NCBI GenBank assembly: GCA_030248195.1
Contig: JASAND010030377.1
Location: 1 to 64,000 of the forward strand
Direction: 5' to 3'
Source of the DNA: Trissonchulus latispiculum
Taxonomy: Eukaryota; Nematoda; Enoplea; Enoplida; Ironidae
Length of the DNA stretch: 64,000 nucleotides
The position numbers were made by a program, and so were the translations under genes. The notes beneath the pieces were generated by a model that searched no databases, was not told where the DNA came from, and worked only from the letters and a program-made list of their open reading frames with translations. The stretch's first letter is position 1. Each line of letters begins with the position of its first letter. Below are positions 1 to 13,209 of the stretch, in pieces.

Positions 1-2025
1 TGCCTGTGTTTCTGTAGTAGCTGTAATCCCAAAATGAGAATCAGTGAAGTAAAGTTTGGTAAATTTTTCAATTATTTTTCCTCATATTACGACATGAATA
101 TTGTCTTTACCCAAAATCACACGAAACGTTGTTTCCAATATTGAGCATAGCAATTTTTGATTTTGTGTGGTTAAATTATTTTTAAAACTTCATTGACCTC
201 CCCAGATTTTGTGCCTCCAGCTTATTACAGTATATTCTCTGTTGTGACGTTCAGATGTTCTACTGCTGTTTTGGATAACGGGCCTACATACGCTACATCT
301 TTATTAATACATATTAATTGTGTTCGTCATGTGATGAAGTATATACTGATGTCTGTACTGCATACGTCTCACACTTACACGATATCAGCTTTGATGTCTC
401 CTTTGTATGTATGTACTGCTTGTAGAGGCTTCTGTCACAGTTGTTTGTTGGATTGTTGCTTGCTTTGCATGAAAAGAATTGAAAAATATTTATTATGATC
501 TCTGTCAAGCTGTAGCAAAATACATCACTACATTTTCCCAACAGAATTGTGCTTTGTAAGCTATGTATTTTACATAACAGCTTGTCTCCAGTGCGTAGTG
601 TTTTCCAGTAAATTCAGCCTCTCAGTTCTTTGTTTAATGGCCTGTTCAAGCCGATTTCATGTTGTTTATCTCTTACACTGTGAACTTCATGCTCGTGATT
701 TTATTTACCGCTGTAAGCTTTGTCTGTCAGCCTGCAGCAATCTTATTCAGGGTTTATATGTACTGGTTTTGTATATCTTTACTGCAGGCTTAAAATTGGA
801 ATTCATTTTTCATTACACAGGGATACGTTTATAAAATTAGAGTCAGTGCTGGCAAACAAAAACAAGATGAACGTGATTGTTTTACCTAGGACACTTTTAG
901 GCTTGTATACCTATTTGGATTCCGTTTTACATAACTGTGGATTCGGCAATTTAATTTTTACACAAGCTTTCTTGTTAAATTAATAATATAAAGTTTTGCG
1001 TTGACTGGGGGGGGGACTGGGGCTGTCTCCATGATAAATGTACTTGTTCTTTATTTATATATAGGTTTAGTAAATAGCTGCTAACTGTTGTGTAGCGTTA
1101 TGTAGAGTAGCAATTAGCTTACTTATATACTTAGTGTACATAGTTTTTGTATGCTTTTATGATATATTTTATTTCTTGGAGAAATCAATTTTAATTGTTA
1201 TTTTGGTTGAGGCTACTGCTTCAGTTTCACTCAGGTGAACGTGTCAGATAAAAAGCATAACTATCTTAATGGTTTGATTGTTTCGTTAAGCAAAAATGTG
1301 TTTATTCTGTCTACTATGTTAGTTGAATCTTCTTTTGATTTTGTTTAGGTTCGTTCTGATTTCGACTGTTTTTTTCAATCATGTTAAGCCTTATTATAAT
1401 GTAAAGGCTGTGCACTGAGATGCTGGGTGCTCGGAGCCCTTTAAGGTAGATTAGTTTTCACAGTAACCGCATTTCCCGAAAGCTTCATACTAGAAAACTT
1501 GGTTTGTTAGCCGATTGAGTTGTGATTATGTCATCTGATGTTGGCTGTTTGTTGGTACGATGTGAGGTTTGTTGTAGGAACCATTTTATGCAATGCGAAT
1601 TGTGAATACTCTTCGTGTTGCCTGTGGTAACTGTTGGAGTTTTCATTATGTATGGTTGCAGACATTTTCATACGTGTTGTTTTGTGGCTATCTAACTATC
1701 TCTTGCTTTTATTTATCCCTATTGTAGAGGTATTCAGCATATGAAAACTTTATTATGTAGTAAACTATTTTATGGATAACTTTAATCGTTAAGCTGCGAT
1801 TTAGCTGTGACCTGGATGGAACTGAAGCCGTCTTAAATTATTATTAAGACATTGTTTTCCGTTAATTGTCTCATTGTTTGCTTAGTTGGCGTGGTGCATT
1901 GTTTTGTTTACGTATATGGTGCATTATCAATCCTTAGATTAAATGAAAAGTTGGTTTATGGTTAGTTTTCGGAGTAGTTTTAAGAACCAAGCAATTAACA
2001 GGAAAACAATTAGCAATTTTCAACT
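1..2025. other. AT-rich region without a recognised gene
   Basis: I see no coding region with recognisable domains. The open frames here are short (the longest about 100 residues), start with non-ATG codons in places and resemble no family I know. The stretch is AT-rich with a G run near 1005-1014. It may be intergenic, intronic or UTR sequence of a gene outside the window. Confidence 0.5.
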
Positions 2026-2522
2026 TTAAGGGGGGGTCGCGAATTTTCGACCATCTCCGATTTTTCTCATTTTCACATATTTTGTAGTCCCCATGGGTCC
2101 CCAAAACAAGACAGATGCGTTTATTGCAAAACTTTCCCTATCATTCACAACTGCCCTTCAAAGGTGACCTCGACATGTGTTAAACATAGGAAAACGAAAA
2201 AGTTAGGAAAACCAAAAGTCGGTAACCAGAAGTAGGTAACCAAAAGTTTGAGCGCTGTGCAAGAGGAAATGAGCTATAGCTTGGCAAAATGGTAATCTGG
2301 ACTAGGTAGTTAATATCTATATGAGGTGTTTTTGCGTTAGCTCTACGATTTTCTAGAAATTTTCAAAACGTAATGAAGTCGGTTTTTGCTAAATTCTGAC
2401 TTACGAAAATGCCACCGAAGAAATGTTTCGTCATGCCCTAAACTAATTATTCACTGCACAAATTTTGCGTATAGATACTAACACTGTACACAAATAGAGC
2501 TTCAATTTGCATATGCAAAATC

Positions 2523-2523
<1 letters not shown>

Positions 2524-2558
<35 letters not shown>
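2524..2558. repeat. (CTG)n microsatellite
   Basis: About eleven uninterrupted CTG/TGC trinucleotide units lie inside the TTAA-flanked element, just before the nested hAT-like element. Confidence 0.95.
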
Positions 2559-2559
<1 letters not shown>

Positions 2560-2740
2560 GGGAGTAGATCACACTTTTGGTCACCGTGTTGGCGTTTTGC
2601 CTCAAAATACGCCATTTTCTAAAATTTTTGAATAAATATACTGTCCATAATAGTGCTGGGACCGGTTCCGATTTTTGAAACCGGTTCCGGTTCCGGTTCT
2701 TGGCTACCGGTTCCGGTTCTAGCTACCGGTTCCGGTTCCA

Positions 2741-3429
2741 ATTGGTAATTTTTATAAAAACGCTAAAATCAATCAAATTTTCTATATTTTTTAAAATCGC
2801 TACAAAAACATGATATTATGTATATATGGGCGCGATAGCGCCCCTACATAATATGGGTATAAAGGCGTCTGCGCGGCCCCCTGGAGACCGTGTTGGCCTG
2901 GTGCCAGCTAATTAGAGGTCCGGGAGTGGTAAAAATGTTACCATCGTAAACAAGTCGAGTAGTACTACAAGTACCACCATACTTTTGGTTCGAATTCGAA
3001 ACTTCGAATTTTTGCACTAGGCGATAGTTACCGTGCGTTTGTTTTTTTCTCGGTGAATAACGCTTATTGGAAATGCATTTTACGGCTAAGTGTTGGACTA
3101 CTACTATGGCACCATACTACTATTATATGTTGGTAGACAGGATACCCCCATGCTACCTTTTTTGGTCATTTTGGCACCTGGCCAATTTTGGCTCTGTGCC
3201 AAGGTCCCAAAGTCGGACTTTCGCCATTTTTCGCAAATTTTGTTTACACTTTTCTAGAACTGGGTAGAAGCTGGAGAAGTCTAGTATCTTTTGGTGAAAA
3301 TTACCAGTAGGGGTGCATAAAGTAACGAGGGGGATTTTTTAATTTTGCTCCTAGCTTTCAGGAGATGGGCCCAGACTTTGCATTTTTTGGCCTGTTTGGG
3401 CGAAAAGTCCCACTTTTACTAGAAATGGC
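2741..3429. other. Interior of the hAT-like element, no gene
   Basis: This is AT-rich sequence with a short open frame of 66 codons near 3067 that resembles nothing known. I see no structured repeat apart from a GC-rich patch around 2830-2930. Confidence 0.4.
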
Positions 3430-4159
3430 CTAAAAGTCACTAAAAATGGCGTTTTTCGGCCTCGGGGTGGTCCCCATATATAGTAAATCGGGGTCGCTTA
3501 GAACGATGAGCATACTGCCGATACCGCCCGAAGTGACCACTGGTCAGCATGGCTCCCGTGGTTCTTCGCCCAGGGTCAAAGTTGGAAAAACTCACTCTAA
3601 ACAGCGTTTTTCGGCGTCTTGGTCGGGGGCATATATAGTAAATCGACTACGCTCTAGTGATGTTTCAGTCACTGAAACTGAAACTGAAACTAGGTTTCAG
3701 TCTCTACATGTTTCAGTTTTAGTCACTGAAACTGAAACTGAAACTGAAAGTATTTGGGAAAGTGGACTGAAACTGAAACTGAAACTGAAAAGATTTAAAC
3801 TGTCCGACTGAAACTGAAACTGAAACTGAAACTAAATTCGAAACTGAACTGAAACTGTAACTGAAACTGAAACTATCCCAATTCTAGGACTGAAACTGAA
3901 ACTGAAACTGAAACTAGTATAATCTGAAACCGTTTCAGTCCCAGCGTAAAACCTGAAGCTTTTTTTGCTCGCTGGAACTGAAACAGGTTTCAGTTCATGC
4001 TGAGACTGAAACTAGTTTCAGTCTCTGCGTATAAAAGTCATTTCAGTCTCTGCGTATGCTTAAGTTCCTTGAAAAGGCTATTGCAAATGTTCCCATAATA
4101 GCTTTTCTTGCGAAAGATTGAATGTATGCGTCCAATTTTAGCATCATATTATATATTAG

Positions 4160-4289
<130 letters not shown>

Positions 4290-4489
4290 TTCCCCCTAAG
4301 CGAGGACGCCCAAATAACGCGTTCCTCCGCGGCAGCGCCTAGGCTTACCGAGAGCGTGTTAGGCTTACCGAGAGCGTGCTTTTACACGTCTAAGCCTAAG
4401 CCATTTTTTTAGCATAAGCTCAGTCTAATTAATTAAGCTAATTAGTAATTAAAAAATAATTTTTTACCTCGCATAGGCATTACTATCCG

Positions 4490-4590
4490 AGATCACTATC
4501 CGAGGTAACCTCGGATAGGCAGTCCCACGTGCATTCCCCATGTTAACTATCCGAGGATGCTTATCCGAGGATACCTCGGATAGGCACGCC
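4490..4590. repeat. Cluster of CCTCGGATA inverted repeats
   Basis: Several copies of TATCCGAGG face CCTCGGATA in short palindromes (for example 4496-4518 and 4567-4584), next to two copies of CCCACGTGCAT. These are part of the interior of the CTGAAA-type element. Confidence 0.6.
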
Positions 4591-4645
4591 CACGTGCATA
4601 CGCAATGTTGAACATATATCTCGCATAGGCAATAATATATCCATA

Positions 4646-4648
<3 letters not shown>

Positions 4649-4708
<60 letters not shown>
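4649..4708. repeat. (AT)n microsatellite
   Basis: About 28 TA units inside the same element. Confidence 0.95.
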
Positions 4709-4710
<2 letters not shown>

Positions 4711-5496
4711 CTTTTAGATCATTTACTGTCAGCTTATCAGATAAACTAAGAAGTTGTGTTACAGTACAATTGCTTTAGGTATATATAGTTTTTAAAGCAT
4801 ACGTGGCTGTGGCACCTCTATAATCTACGGCTTGAGAAGCAAAACATTCAGTTACAGCAATGAACCATTATTTTCCTCAAAACCATTATATACGTTTTGA
4901 AGGGATGTTATGCTTTGAAGCAAATCACCAAAGCTGTTTTAGATAATTAATTAAAAAGAAAATCAATGCAGCAAAGCAAGCAATTATTTCACAGCGGATC
5001 TTATATTTTATTTGTCTTTACTAAGAAAACGATTGTATAACCAAGGAATTGCAAGTAAAATATTATGAAATGAAGTTTAATTTATAACTGATATAGAAGC
5101 TTGGATATAAAAAAATGACTGCCCTTCAACAATTTTAAATACCAAATAAATTTGGAAACTTAAATTTTAATCTTTTTGCTATGACTTCCTTTAACTGAAA
5201 CTATTTTAATCCTCGGACTGAAACTGAAACTATTTTGCCTTGCCGACTGAAACTGAAACTGAAACTATTTTGCGTCACCGGCTGAAACTGAAACTGAAAC
5301 TGAAATTAATTTGGGATGGCGACTGAAACTGAAACTAAAACTGAAATTATTTTGGGATGACGACTGAAACTGAAACTGAAACTGAAATTATTTTTGGTAT
5401 CCGACTGAAACTGAAACTGAAACTGAAAGTAGTTTAGGTTGCCGACTGAAACTGAAACTGAAACTGAAACTAAAATGGGTTACTGAAACAACACTA

Positions 5497-5850
5497 CTAC
5501 GCTCGTTTCAATGGGCATATCGCCGAAACCAACGGAAGTGACCACTGGTCACTACAGCCTACGGGGCCTATTGACCACTGGTCAAACTGCCTAAAGCTGC
5601 GTTTTTCGGCATTTTGGACGGGGGCATATATAGTAAATCGACTACGCTCGTTTCAATGGGCATATCGCCGAAATCGAGGGAAGTGACCAGTGGTCGCTAC
5701 GGTCTAAGGGGCCTATTGACCAGTGGTCAAACTCCTTACAACAGCGTTTTTCGGCGTTTTCGTCGGGGGCATATATAGTAACTCGACTACGCTCGTTTCA
5801 AACGGTCAAACTGGTCAAACGGCCTAAAACAGCGTTTTGGGATGAACCGG
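5497..5850. repeat. 145-bp tandem repeat
   Basis: The block starting CTACGCTCGTTTCA recurs at 5497, 5642 and 5787, a period of 145 bp. Each unit holds the palindrome GACCACTGGTC or GACCAGTGGTC twice and the phrase GGGGGCATATATAGTAA. The array also extends to the left of 3655, so the CTGAAA element inserted into a pre-existing array. Confidence 0.8.
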
Positions 5851-6066
5851 ATTTATAGTTCCCGTTCGCTCTCTTCGAATGGCACTCAAAAATGTCTTTA
5901 GCCAGCGCTTATATTTAAATGGCTGAAATGATTGTTAACTGGATCACTGCTGTCATGGCTTACTCAGCCTGATTTGCGGGTTGTGTATAGTTTATATGCT
6001 TACACAAATGGCGTAATGCCATGATGCATTAGACACTTGGAGGAGAATCTTTAAAAGGACAGAAGG

Positions 6067-8071
6067 ACAAGAAACAAAAATGCTCCTCTGGAGCATGAAA
6101 AAAGTAACATGGGTGATGGTGAGGTTGCAAAATCAAGAGAGGACTAGTCTTTAAAATGCTTAATATGGGGCTAGGTTCAAAAATAGAAGAGGACTAGGTT
6201 GTGAGCGAATTAATATGGGCACAGCTTCGCCGAACAACCCATATTCGCGGGATTTTACGCTTCGTCTTAGCTTTTGTCGCATACAGAGCTATCAATTTCA
6301 GTCAGTAATAAGAAAGTTAAGAAGTTGAATACGTACTCATTGAATACAGTTGTTTGCATATACGTACGTACTCTGTTAGACTGGCTAGGAATACATATGT
6401 GCGTAAATTATCATCATTTGGTCGGGTTTAACTGCGGCAAGCAACGAGAAGAGATCTAAGGACATGAGGCTTAGGGTTGTGCCGTTAAGAAATTTCTCGG
6501 GCCGGGCTCGGGCTCGGGCCAACCAACCTCCTCGGGCCGGGCTTCGGGCCGGGCTGGCCCGGCCCGAAGCCCGAGGCCCGCTTCACGGCCCGAGCCCGAA
6601 GCCCGATTCACGGCCCGAGCGGCCCGAGGAGCCCGAGCGGCCCGAAGAGCCCGAACGGCCCGAGTGCGGCCCGAGCGGCCCGAGGGTAGCCCGAGCAGCC
6701 CAAGTGGCCCAAATATAGCCCGACCGCTGCGGAGAGGCCCAAAATGGCTCAAACAGCATCCAGTTTACCGAGTATATAGTTTTATTAGTATTACGCATCG
6801 GTAAACCCAAAATGAACTTTCATGGTTCGATTAGCTGTAACTTCAAGTGCAACATTAGCTATTGTTTGAAGCTTTTCATTTAATAATTTTCAGATAATGC
6901 TTTGAGCACTAATTTGTAACCACACACTAGAGCTATAAAGCTTATGTATTTTATAGATTGTAAAGTTTTTGGTTATTGAATCATCCAAAAAGTATAAAGA
7001 TAAATCACTCACACAGCTTATACTTAGCAGATTTAAACACACAATTGACCACTGACTAAAACGTGGGAAGTTGGCGAAGCTTTACTTGTTAGCTTCCTTG
7101 TACCAAACCAGGGTTTGTCTGCCGCCGTAGCAGAGTAACTAAAATAGTTCCTTCTGAATGTTTGTTGTTTGTTTGAAGACAATTTGCCGCCAACTAATCC
7201 ATAACTTTTTGCATATAGAGAAAACCTGTATAAAGTTTGGCATTTCGCAACCTGCTTGCTAATAGCATTTGGATAGTAGAATTATGTTTTAAGCTTGTCT
7301 GTATACATTTTGCTTCAAATGTATCGCTCTGACATGTATGTATGTATGTGTGTATAAGCACCGAAGAAGACAACAGTGTGTGAACAAAGGAAGCCACAAG
7401 TCACAACGAAAAAAATCAATATTTTTCACCAATGACAAACTACTCAAATAGCCCAGAAAGCCCGAGAGGCCCGAGCGGCCCGAGTGGCCCGAGCGGCCCG
7501 AATGGCCCGAGCGGCCCGAACGGCCCGAGTGGCCCGAACGGCCCGAATCGGGCCGGGCTCAACTGAAAACTCGGGCCGGGCTCGGGCCGGGCCGTCTCAT
7601 TAAAAACTCGGGCCGGTCCGGTTTCGGGCCGGCCCGAGCCCGAGCCCGGCCCGAGCCCGAAGCCCGCTTCACGGCCCTGGCACAACCCTAATGAGGCTAA
7701 AGCTATTGGTTCAAAAGCAGGGAGGAAATAGAAGGTCAGAGTCCTAAGATTATTCTTGAAATATAAATTTTCCGTATAAATGAATAAAACGCAATGGTTA
7801 GTATAAAACGTTTCTCGAAGAAAAAGTTTAACTATAAACTAAACGTAGCGTGGATGGATATGCATACTGATATACATTTATAAACCGCGAATATGTGTTG
7901 TTCGGCGAATCTGTGCCCATATTAATTCGCTCACAACCTACTAGTCCTCTTCTATTTTTGAACCTAGCCCCATATTAAGCATTTTAAAGACTAGTCCTCT
8001 CTTGATTTTGCAACCTCACCATCACCCATATTACTTTTTTCATGCTCCAGAGGAGCATTTTTGTTTCTTGT
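6067..8071. mobile_element. Fold-back element with about 185-bp inverted arms
   Basis: Arms at 6067-6251 and 7886-8071 are near-identical inverted copies with only a few mismatches (shared landmarks: ACAAGAAACAAAAATGCTCC and GCCGAACAAC). I could not find a convincing target duplication at the outer ends. The interior carries a nested hAT-type element at 6472-7690. There is no transposase. Confidence 0.7.
6472..7690. mobile_element. hAT-type non-autonomous element with (CGGGCC/GGCCCGAG)n termini
   Basis: Exact 8-bp target duplication ATGAGGCT at 6464-6471 and 7691-7698. Terminal inverted repeats TAGGGTTGTGCC and GGCACAACCCTA lead into long GC-rich arrays (6497-6720 and 7452-7672) that are inverted relative to each other. 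The 730-bp interior is AT-rich and non-coding. Long Pro/Gly/Ala-rich open frames across the arrays are artefacts of the repeat. Confidence 0.88.
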
Positions 8072-8095
8072 ATAATTGACTGCACAAACTATGAA

Positions 8096-8750
8096 GGTGC
8101 TTCCTAAACTGCGGCCCGGCCCGGCCCGGCCCGGCCCACTAGAAGTGTATTTTGAAAATTTAACATGAGGCCGCATTTTAGGCAATTTGGGCCGGGCCGG
8201 GCCGGGCCACAGTTTAGGTAGCACCAACTAGTGTTTGAGGCCGGCCGGGGTTTCACCGGCCGGCCGCCGGCCGGCTGCCGGCCGGCCGATCGCCGGCCGG
8301 CCGGCTGCCGGCCGGCCGATTTACGGCCGGCCCGGCCGAGCCCATCGGCCGCCCGGCCGGCCGGCGGCCGGTGAGCCCGTAGGGCGGCCGGTAGCCGCCC
8401 GGCCGGCCGGCTGCCGGCCTAAAGCAATTTGCAGTGCAGTAGTATAACTTGTAAGATATTTATTTTCGAATGTTATCTTAGAAAAATAGCACAGCATAGC
8501 ATAGAAAATTAGCTAGATAACTAGATAACTAGATTTGGAGTTCATTTTACGGTTAGTTTCTCTATTTTGTAAATTTCTGATTGGAGATTTGTATCCCAGC
8601 CGGCGGCCGGCCGGCCGGTCGGCCGTTAGCCGGCCGGCCTCACCGGCCGCCGGCCGGCCGGCCGGCCGGTAGCCGGCGGCCGGCCGGCGAGCAAAAGTCG
8701 TCGGCCGGCGGCCGGCCGGCTTAGGCCGGCCGGCCTCAAACACTAGCACC
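8096..8750. mobile_element. Fold-back element, 9-bp target duplication, with a hAT element in its 3' end
   Basis: The inverted ends are GGTGCTTCCTAAACTG at 8096 and its near reverse complement ending in TAGCACC. Each continues into GGCCC arrays. The 9-bp duplication AACTATGAA is found at 8087-8095 and 8751-8759 once the nested hAT element (8229-8745) is taken out. A 9-bp duplication suggests a Mutator-like mobiliser, but there is no transposase to confirm it. Confidence 0.7.
8229..8745. mobile_element. hAT-type non-autonomous element with (CCGG)n-rich termini
   Basis: Exact 8-bp target duplication GCACCAAC at 8221-8228 and 8746-8753. Inverted ends are TAGTGTTTGAGGCCGGCC and its reverse complement. 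The arms are extremely rich in GGCCGGCC (8240-8420 and 8598-8738). The AT-rich centre is about 180 bp. It sits in the 3' end of the fold-back element 8096-8750. Confidence 0.9.
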
Positions 8751-8759
8751 AACTATGAA

Positions 8760-9648
8760 GGTATTTTAAAACCGTTTTTGACTTACTTTTACTATTTACG
8801 AATATTTTCTGTTAAAAAGATGTCGTCTATCTCCACATTTTAGCAAAATGGTGGGTACATTTTAGGTAACAGAGCTGACCAAGAAACTAAGTAATTCTGA
8901 ATTCAGACAAAAATTTTGCTATTGCCTTTCAGAAAGCGATCGTCGCAACTTTAGAAATAACAAATATACCTTACTCTCAGTCAAAAACAAAACTTTCCTC
9001 GATCAATCTCAAACCGTCCAATAAAATTTGCCCATTGATTCAACAGTATAGCATAAACTATTACAAAGCTTAATCATTGAAATGCAGCTATCTGGGGGCC
9101 GGTGGTTTTTCTGAGATCGAAAAATACAGCAGAATAAAGCTGGAAGAAATCGTTGAACGAGAATTATACTTTTCGATCACTTCTGCGGAACACAGGTACA
9201 ACTAACTAAACCAAAAATGTAATGTGCAATAAATGAAATCAATCTGTTAGGTTTTATTTTACATAGATTTTGTTTAAATATTATTAGCCGACATAAACAT
9301 AACTTTGTAGCAAAAGCGCTGTTTTCTATCAAAGCGTAATCCTATCTATAGACATAAAAATATGACTATGAAATTAAAAATTTTTGTAATAAGCAGTCTA
9401 AATCATTGTTTTCGGTAGCGCTAGCCAATTATTATTAAATTAGGAGTATCTCAGGGTCCAGGGATATTATTGCTCAGCTTAACACCTAATCTGGAGTTAC
9501 GCCTTCGTTTGCTGGTATACCTCAGTGTAAGTTTAGCACACAAAATATGCAAAGGCAATAGCTAAAGCTCGAAGTTGCCGTAAATCATCAAATCCTTAAT
9601 GTTTAACCTTTATTAACCTTGAGGAAGACCTTAGTTATTCGTTTGTTA
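8760..9648. other. AT-rich non-coding spacer within the nest
   Basis: No coding region or ordered repeat was recognised. It is interior sequence of the large hAT-like element. Confidence 0.4.
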
Positions 9649-9656
9649 CATATAAC

Positions 9657-10112
9657 TAGAGATGCACCGGGGCCGCCACTACCGGGGCCGGGGCCGGGGC
9701 CGGGGCCAGCTCTCGGCCCCGGTCAGGACCGGGGCCAAATTGCAGCCCCGGTACCGGGGCCGGGGCCAAATCGCGGCCCCGGTACCGGGGCCGGGGCCGG
9801 GGCCTTAAAGACAGAAAGTAGCTCAAATTTTTAAAAATTTTAACAGGTCACGAAAATCTGGTACAATCACTATATTAATGTAGTTTTCGTTGAGCCAAGT
9901 GACTATATCCTTGTTTTTATTCATTTTTGCCGTCAAAAGCTGCAAAATTCTAGTAAAAAGACAAGTTAAAACATCTACAAAGTTAGCTGAGTTCAGGCCC
10001 CGGTTGAAGCCGGGGCCTGACCACCGGGGCCGGGGCCGGGGCCTGACTGCCGGGGCCGGGGCCGGAGCCGGAGCCGGGGCCGGGGCCGGGGCCAGGCCCC
10101 GGTGCATCCCTA
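9657..10112. mobile_element. hAT-type non-autonomous element with (GGGGCC)n termini
   Basis: Exact 8-bp target duplication CATATAAC at 9649-9656 and 10113-10120. Inverted ends are TAGAGATGCACCGGGGCC and GGCCCCGGTGCATCCCTA. The arms are arrays of GGGGCC/GGCCCC (9667-9803 and 9995-10100), a hexamer with G-quadruplex potential. The ORFs through the arms are Pro/Gly/Ala repeats without meaning. Confidence 0.9.
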
Positions 10113-10479
10113 CATATAACCTTTCCAGAAAACTTAAAACATTTACTTGAAACTGCTGTTAAAAATATACCATAAAATAGATATCAAATCTTCCACCATT
10201 TACACAAAAACTGAAAGGTCCTCAAAATTGCAGTCTAAAGAGAATTTCCAAAATTAAGTTTAAATTCCAAATGCCAAATTCAAATTTCTGATTAAATTTT
10301 AAAATTTAGAAAATAAACCTTGATTGTAGTTTCAAAAAACCAAAATTTACACTAGAACCGGCCGGTTCCAAAAGCCACCGGTTCCGGTTCCGGTTTTAAA
10401 AATCCTACCGGTTCCGGTTGCGGTTCCGGTTCCGGTTCTACCGGTTCTTTTGGAACCGGTCCCAGCACTAGTCTTTAAG

Positions 10480-11941
10480 TCGGGTGAAACCGAGATATCC
10501 CAACCAAATTCGGTGTGCCAGTTTGTACAAATGAAAGGGAGATGTGTGCTAAATTTCACTGCGATTGCTGGTGTTTAACTGTGGACGCATGCCTCAGTGC
10601 GATTCGGAGGCCTATAGACAAAAAATGCAAATTTTCAAGTTTTTCAAATATAGCCAATTTTTATATCAAATTGAAGCTCTCGATGTCCTGAACATTTTAT
10701 CTTGTTGCACCAAGTCTCTACAAAGCAGTATGAGAAACTTAGAGCGCGTTAAAGTTTGAAGTAAATAACAGTCGGAAGGAGCTTGAGCAAATCGGTCAAA
10801 CGCCGTTTCTCGCTCTGTGCTTGGTATATCATTGTCATTTTCACAGCAATAAATAGCCCCAGATAGAGGCTTCAATTTGATCTATTGGCCATGCCGTTGT
10901 CTTTTGTTATCCTATGAGCACACGACTTCGAAGCCCTCAGCGAGGCATAGTGGCGTAAATACTAAATTGTAGGAATTTGAACTGCAATATCTCTTACCTG
11001 GATTGATGCTGGACTCTAAAAATTTGTCTTGTTTTTGGACACATATGGGGGTATATTATAGCCAAAATTGAGCGAAATCGGTGACTATAAAATTTGGAAC
11101 CCGGCGACCCCCCCCTTAATGGGAAGCCACTACTTGACCTGCTATTCATAAGCATTGGTGCAGTCCACGGCAAAATTGTTACAGGGACATATATCCAGTT
11201 CTTACCGAAGACTGCACCAATTAGGTATAAGAATTTCAGCAGAAAGCAGGAGGTTAACTACAGGATTAGGATTCAAAAATCTAAGTCTGCTATTCCGCAG
11301 CTATTCCTAAACTGTTAGTGCTGTCTAGGAGATTTGTGCCTAGTGTTTGCCCTGTTTGACGACTTTCACTCGCCGGCCGACTTGGCGGGACGCAAATCAA
11401 CAATCAAAAATTTACAATTTTGTGCAGCTAAGCTTAAAGTGAATCCAAAGCTAGCTTGTGCTAAAAAGCAGAAGCAATATATATACGCCTAAACTACACC
11501 AGGCCAAACTATTGTTAACTTTTCTTACTGTAGCTGGAAGCCTGGAACACTAAACAGAACGTGTTTCATTCACAGCAAATTAGGCACTTTTATTGGACGA
11601 CAATAATCGTAATACTATCGGGCTCTCGACGTTTGAAAATATCTACATTTGTCCTCGGATTTCGTTTAATACTCTACTCTTTTCTTCATCATCATTATCT
11701 TGCTCCAGCGCCGACAGTACTAGGACTAAACTGGGATATGCGTCAAGGAGGGTCATGGTTTGGAAACTATGTAGAGCAGCATATTTACACAAAAACTGGA
11801 AAAAGCCTGGTTTTGTATGGTTTCTCTAACCAGTGTTGTACAGTGTACACGTACATCTTTTTCTAATATAACCTCCGAAAATATCTTAATAACAGTCATA
11901 ATAGCTGCCCTGCAAACTGCTCCAGGCCAGGAACCGACCGA
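10480..11941. other. Non-coding; end of the TTAA element and flanking DNA
   Basis: 10480-11115 is the right interior and right arm of the TTAA element. From 11120 to 11941 there are only short open frames (up to about 100 codons) with no family resemblance. Confidence 0.4.
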
Positions 11942-12661
11942 CCGGTGTCGTATAGTATATATTTTGTCACGTATGCTAAAATGTCACCAAAGCTAGCTTT
12001 TCACAGAAAAGGTTCGTTTCTTTTCCAATCTCGTTATTTTTAATGGCATTGGATAGCTCTTGCACAGACGATTATTTTCATATAAAATAATGAATTAAGC
12101 TAATTATTGCTGCTATGTAATTATCACTTAAAGTTAACATAGGAAATTTTCAAATTTCAAGGGAAACCTTTCATGTTGTATATCATTCTTGATATAAGCT
12201 TGAAGATTGAAGCTTGATATAAGATATAAGATTGAAAGCTCTTGACGAGGCGGATTCAATGGTAAAGAAAGTAAGCCGATAAATTGAATTGGCTATATAT
12301 ATGTAGGTATATGTATGTAACTCCATATGTTACCAAAAATAGTTTTTGCGGCTAAAGTTTCGGTCAGCTTAAGTAATCGGCTTACTTCCTTGACCATTGA
12401 ATCCGTCTCGTCAAGAGCTTTCGAATGATATACAACATGATAGGTTTCCCTTAAAATTTGAAAATTTCCTATGTTAATTTTAAGTGATAATTAGCAGCTA
12501 TAGCTTAATTACCACATTATTTTATATGAAAATAATCGTCTGTTCAAGAGCTATCCAATGCCATTAAAAATAACGAGATTGGAAAAGAAACTAACCTTTT
12601 CTGTGAAAAATTAGCTTTGGTGACATTTTAGCATAGGTGACAAAATAGTATACGACACCGG
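11942..12661. mobile_element. Large fold-back element
   Basis: Two arms of about 270-300 bp (11942-12240 and 12390-12661) are inverted copies, sharing for example CCGGTGTCGTATA at the tips and GCTCTTGACGAGGCGGATTC near the centre. The central loop is about 150 bp. The right arm is followed directly by CCTCAAACACTAG, identical to the end of the hAT family at 8229-8745, a lone remnant of such an element. No target duplication was found. Confidence 0.7.
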
Positions 12662-12853
12662 CCTCAAACACTAGTTGTGTCCGGCCCTTGAAGTTGGCTC
12701 TGGCTCGGTTGTTGGAGCTGCATACCCGGTCGGCCACGACGACCAGGCCCGGTCAAGTTTTTGTTGTGGATATTAAAATTTTTTCCAAATTTCCCTAAAA
12801 AGTATCATTTACGCCCGACTGCACCAAATTAGACTAACTTAGCTCGGTGCTAG

Positions 12854-13202
12854 CAAGAGTACATAATATAAGAGTATGCCACTAGGAAAGCTATATGTTA
12901 TCAGAGCAAAAACTATGCTCTGCACGCTAACGGCCCACCCCCCCCCCCGCAAATTAGACCCATCACTTCAAAGCATTTCGTGCGCTATGTTTGTGTTCTA
13001 AAGCTCGAAGCAGGCACAAAATTCGCGCACGCACTGCTTGTGTTTTCGAGCTTAAGCATATAAACATAGAGCGAGTGAGCGTACCCCCGTTTCGACTAGG
13101 TACTGATTTGCGCGGGGGGGGGCCGTTAGCGAGCAGAGTATAGTTTTTGCTGTGATAACATAGAGTGTGCCTAGTGGCACACTCTTATATTATGTACTCT
13201 TG
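12854..13202. mobile_element. CAAGAG-family fold-back element
   Basis: It begins CAAGAGTACATAATATAAG and ends with the inverted copy. It is flanked by GTGCTAG at 12847-12853 and 13203-13209 (7-bp duplication, extendable to GGTGCTAGC if the tips are read one base shorter). Just inside each tip is a small hairpin, then a poly-C/poly-G tract, then inverted inner arms. It belongs to the family nested at 54840-56338. No ORF. Confidence 0.85.
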
Positions 13203-13209
13203 GTGCTAG

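Noticed and set aside
6464..8752. Several Pro/Gly/Ala/Arg-rich open frames on both strands
   Set aside because: They read through GC-rich hexamer arrays in hAT-type element arms, and mirror frames exist on the opposite strand.
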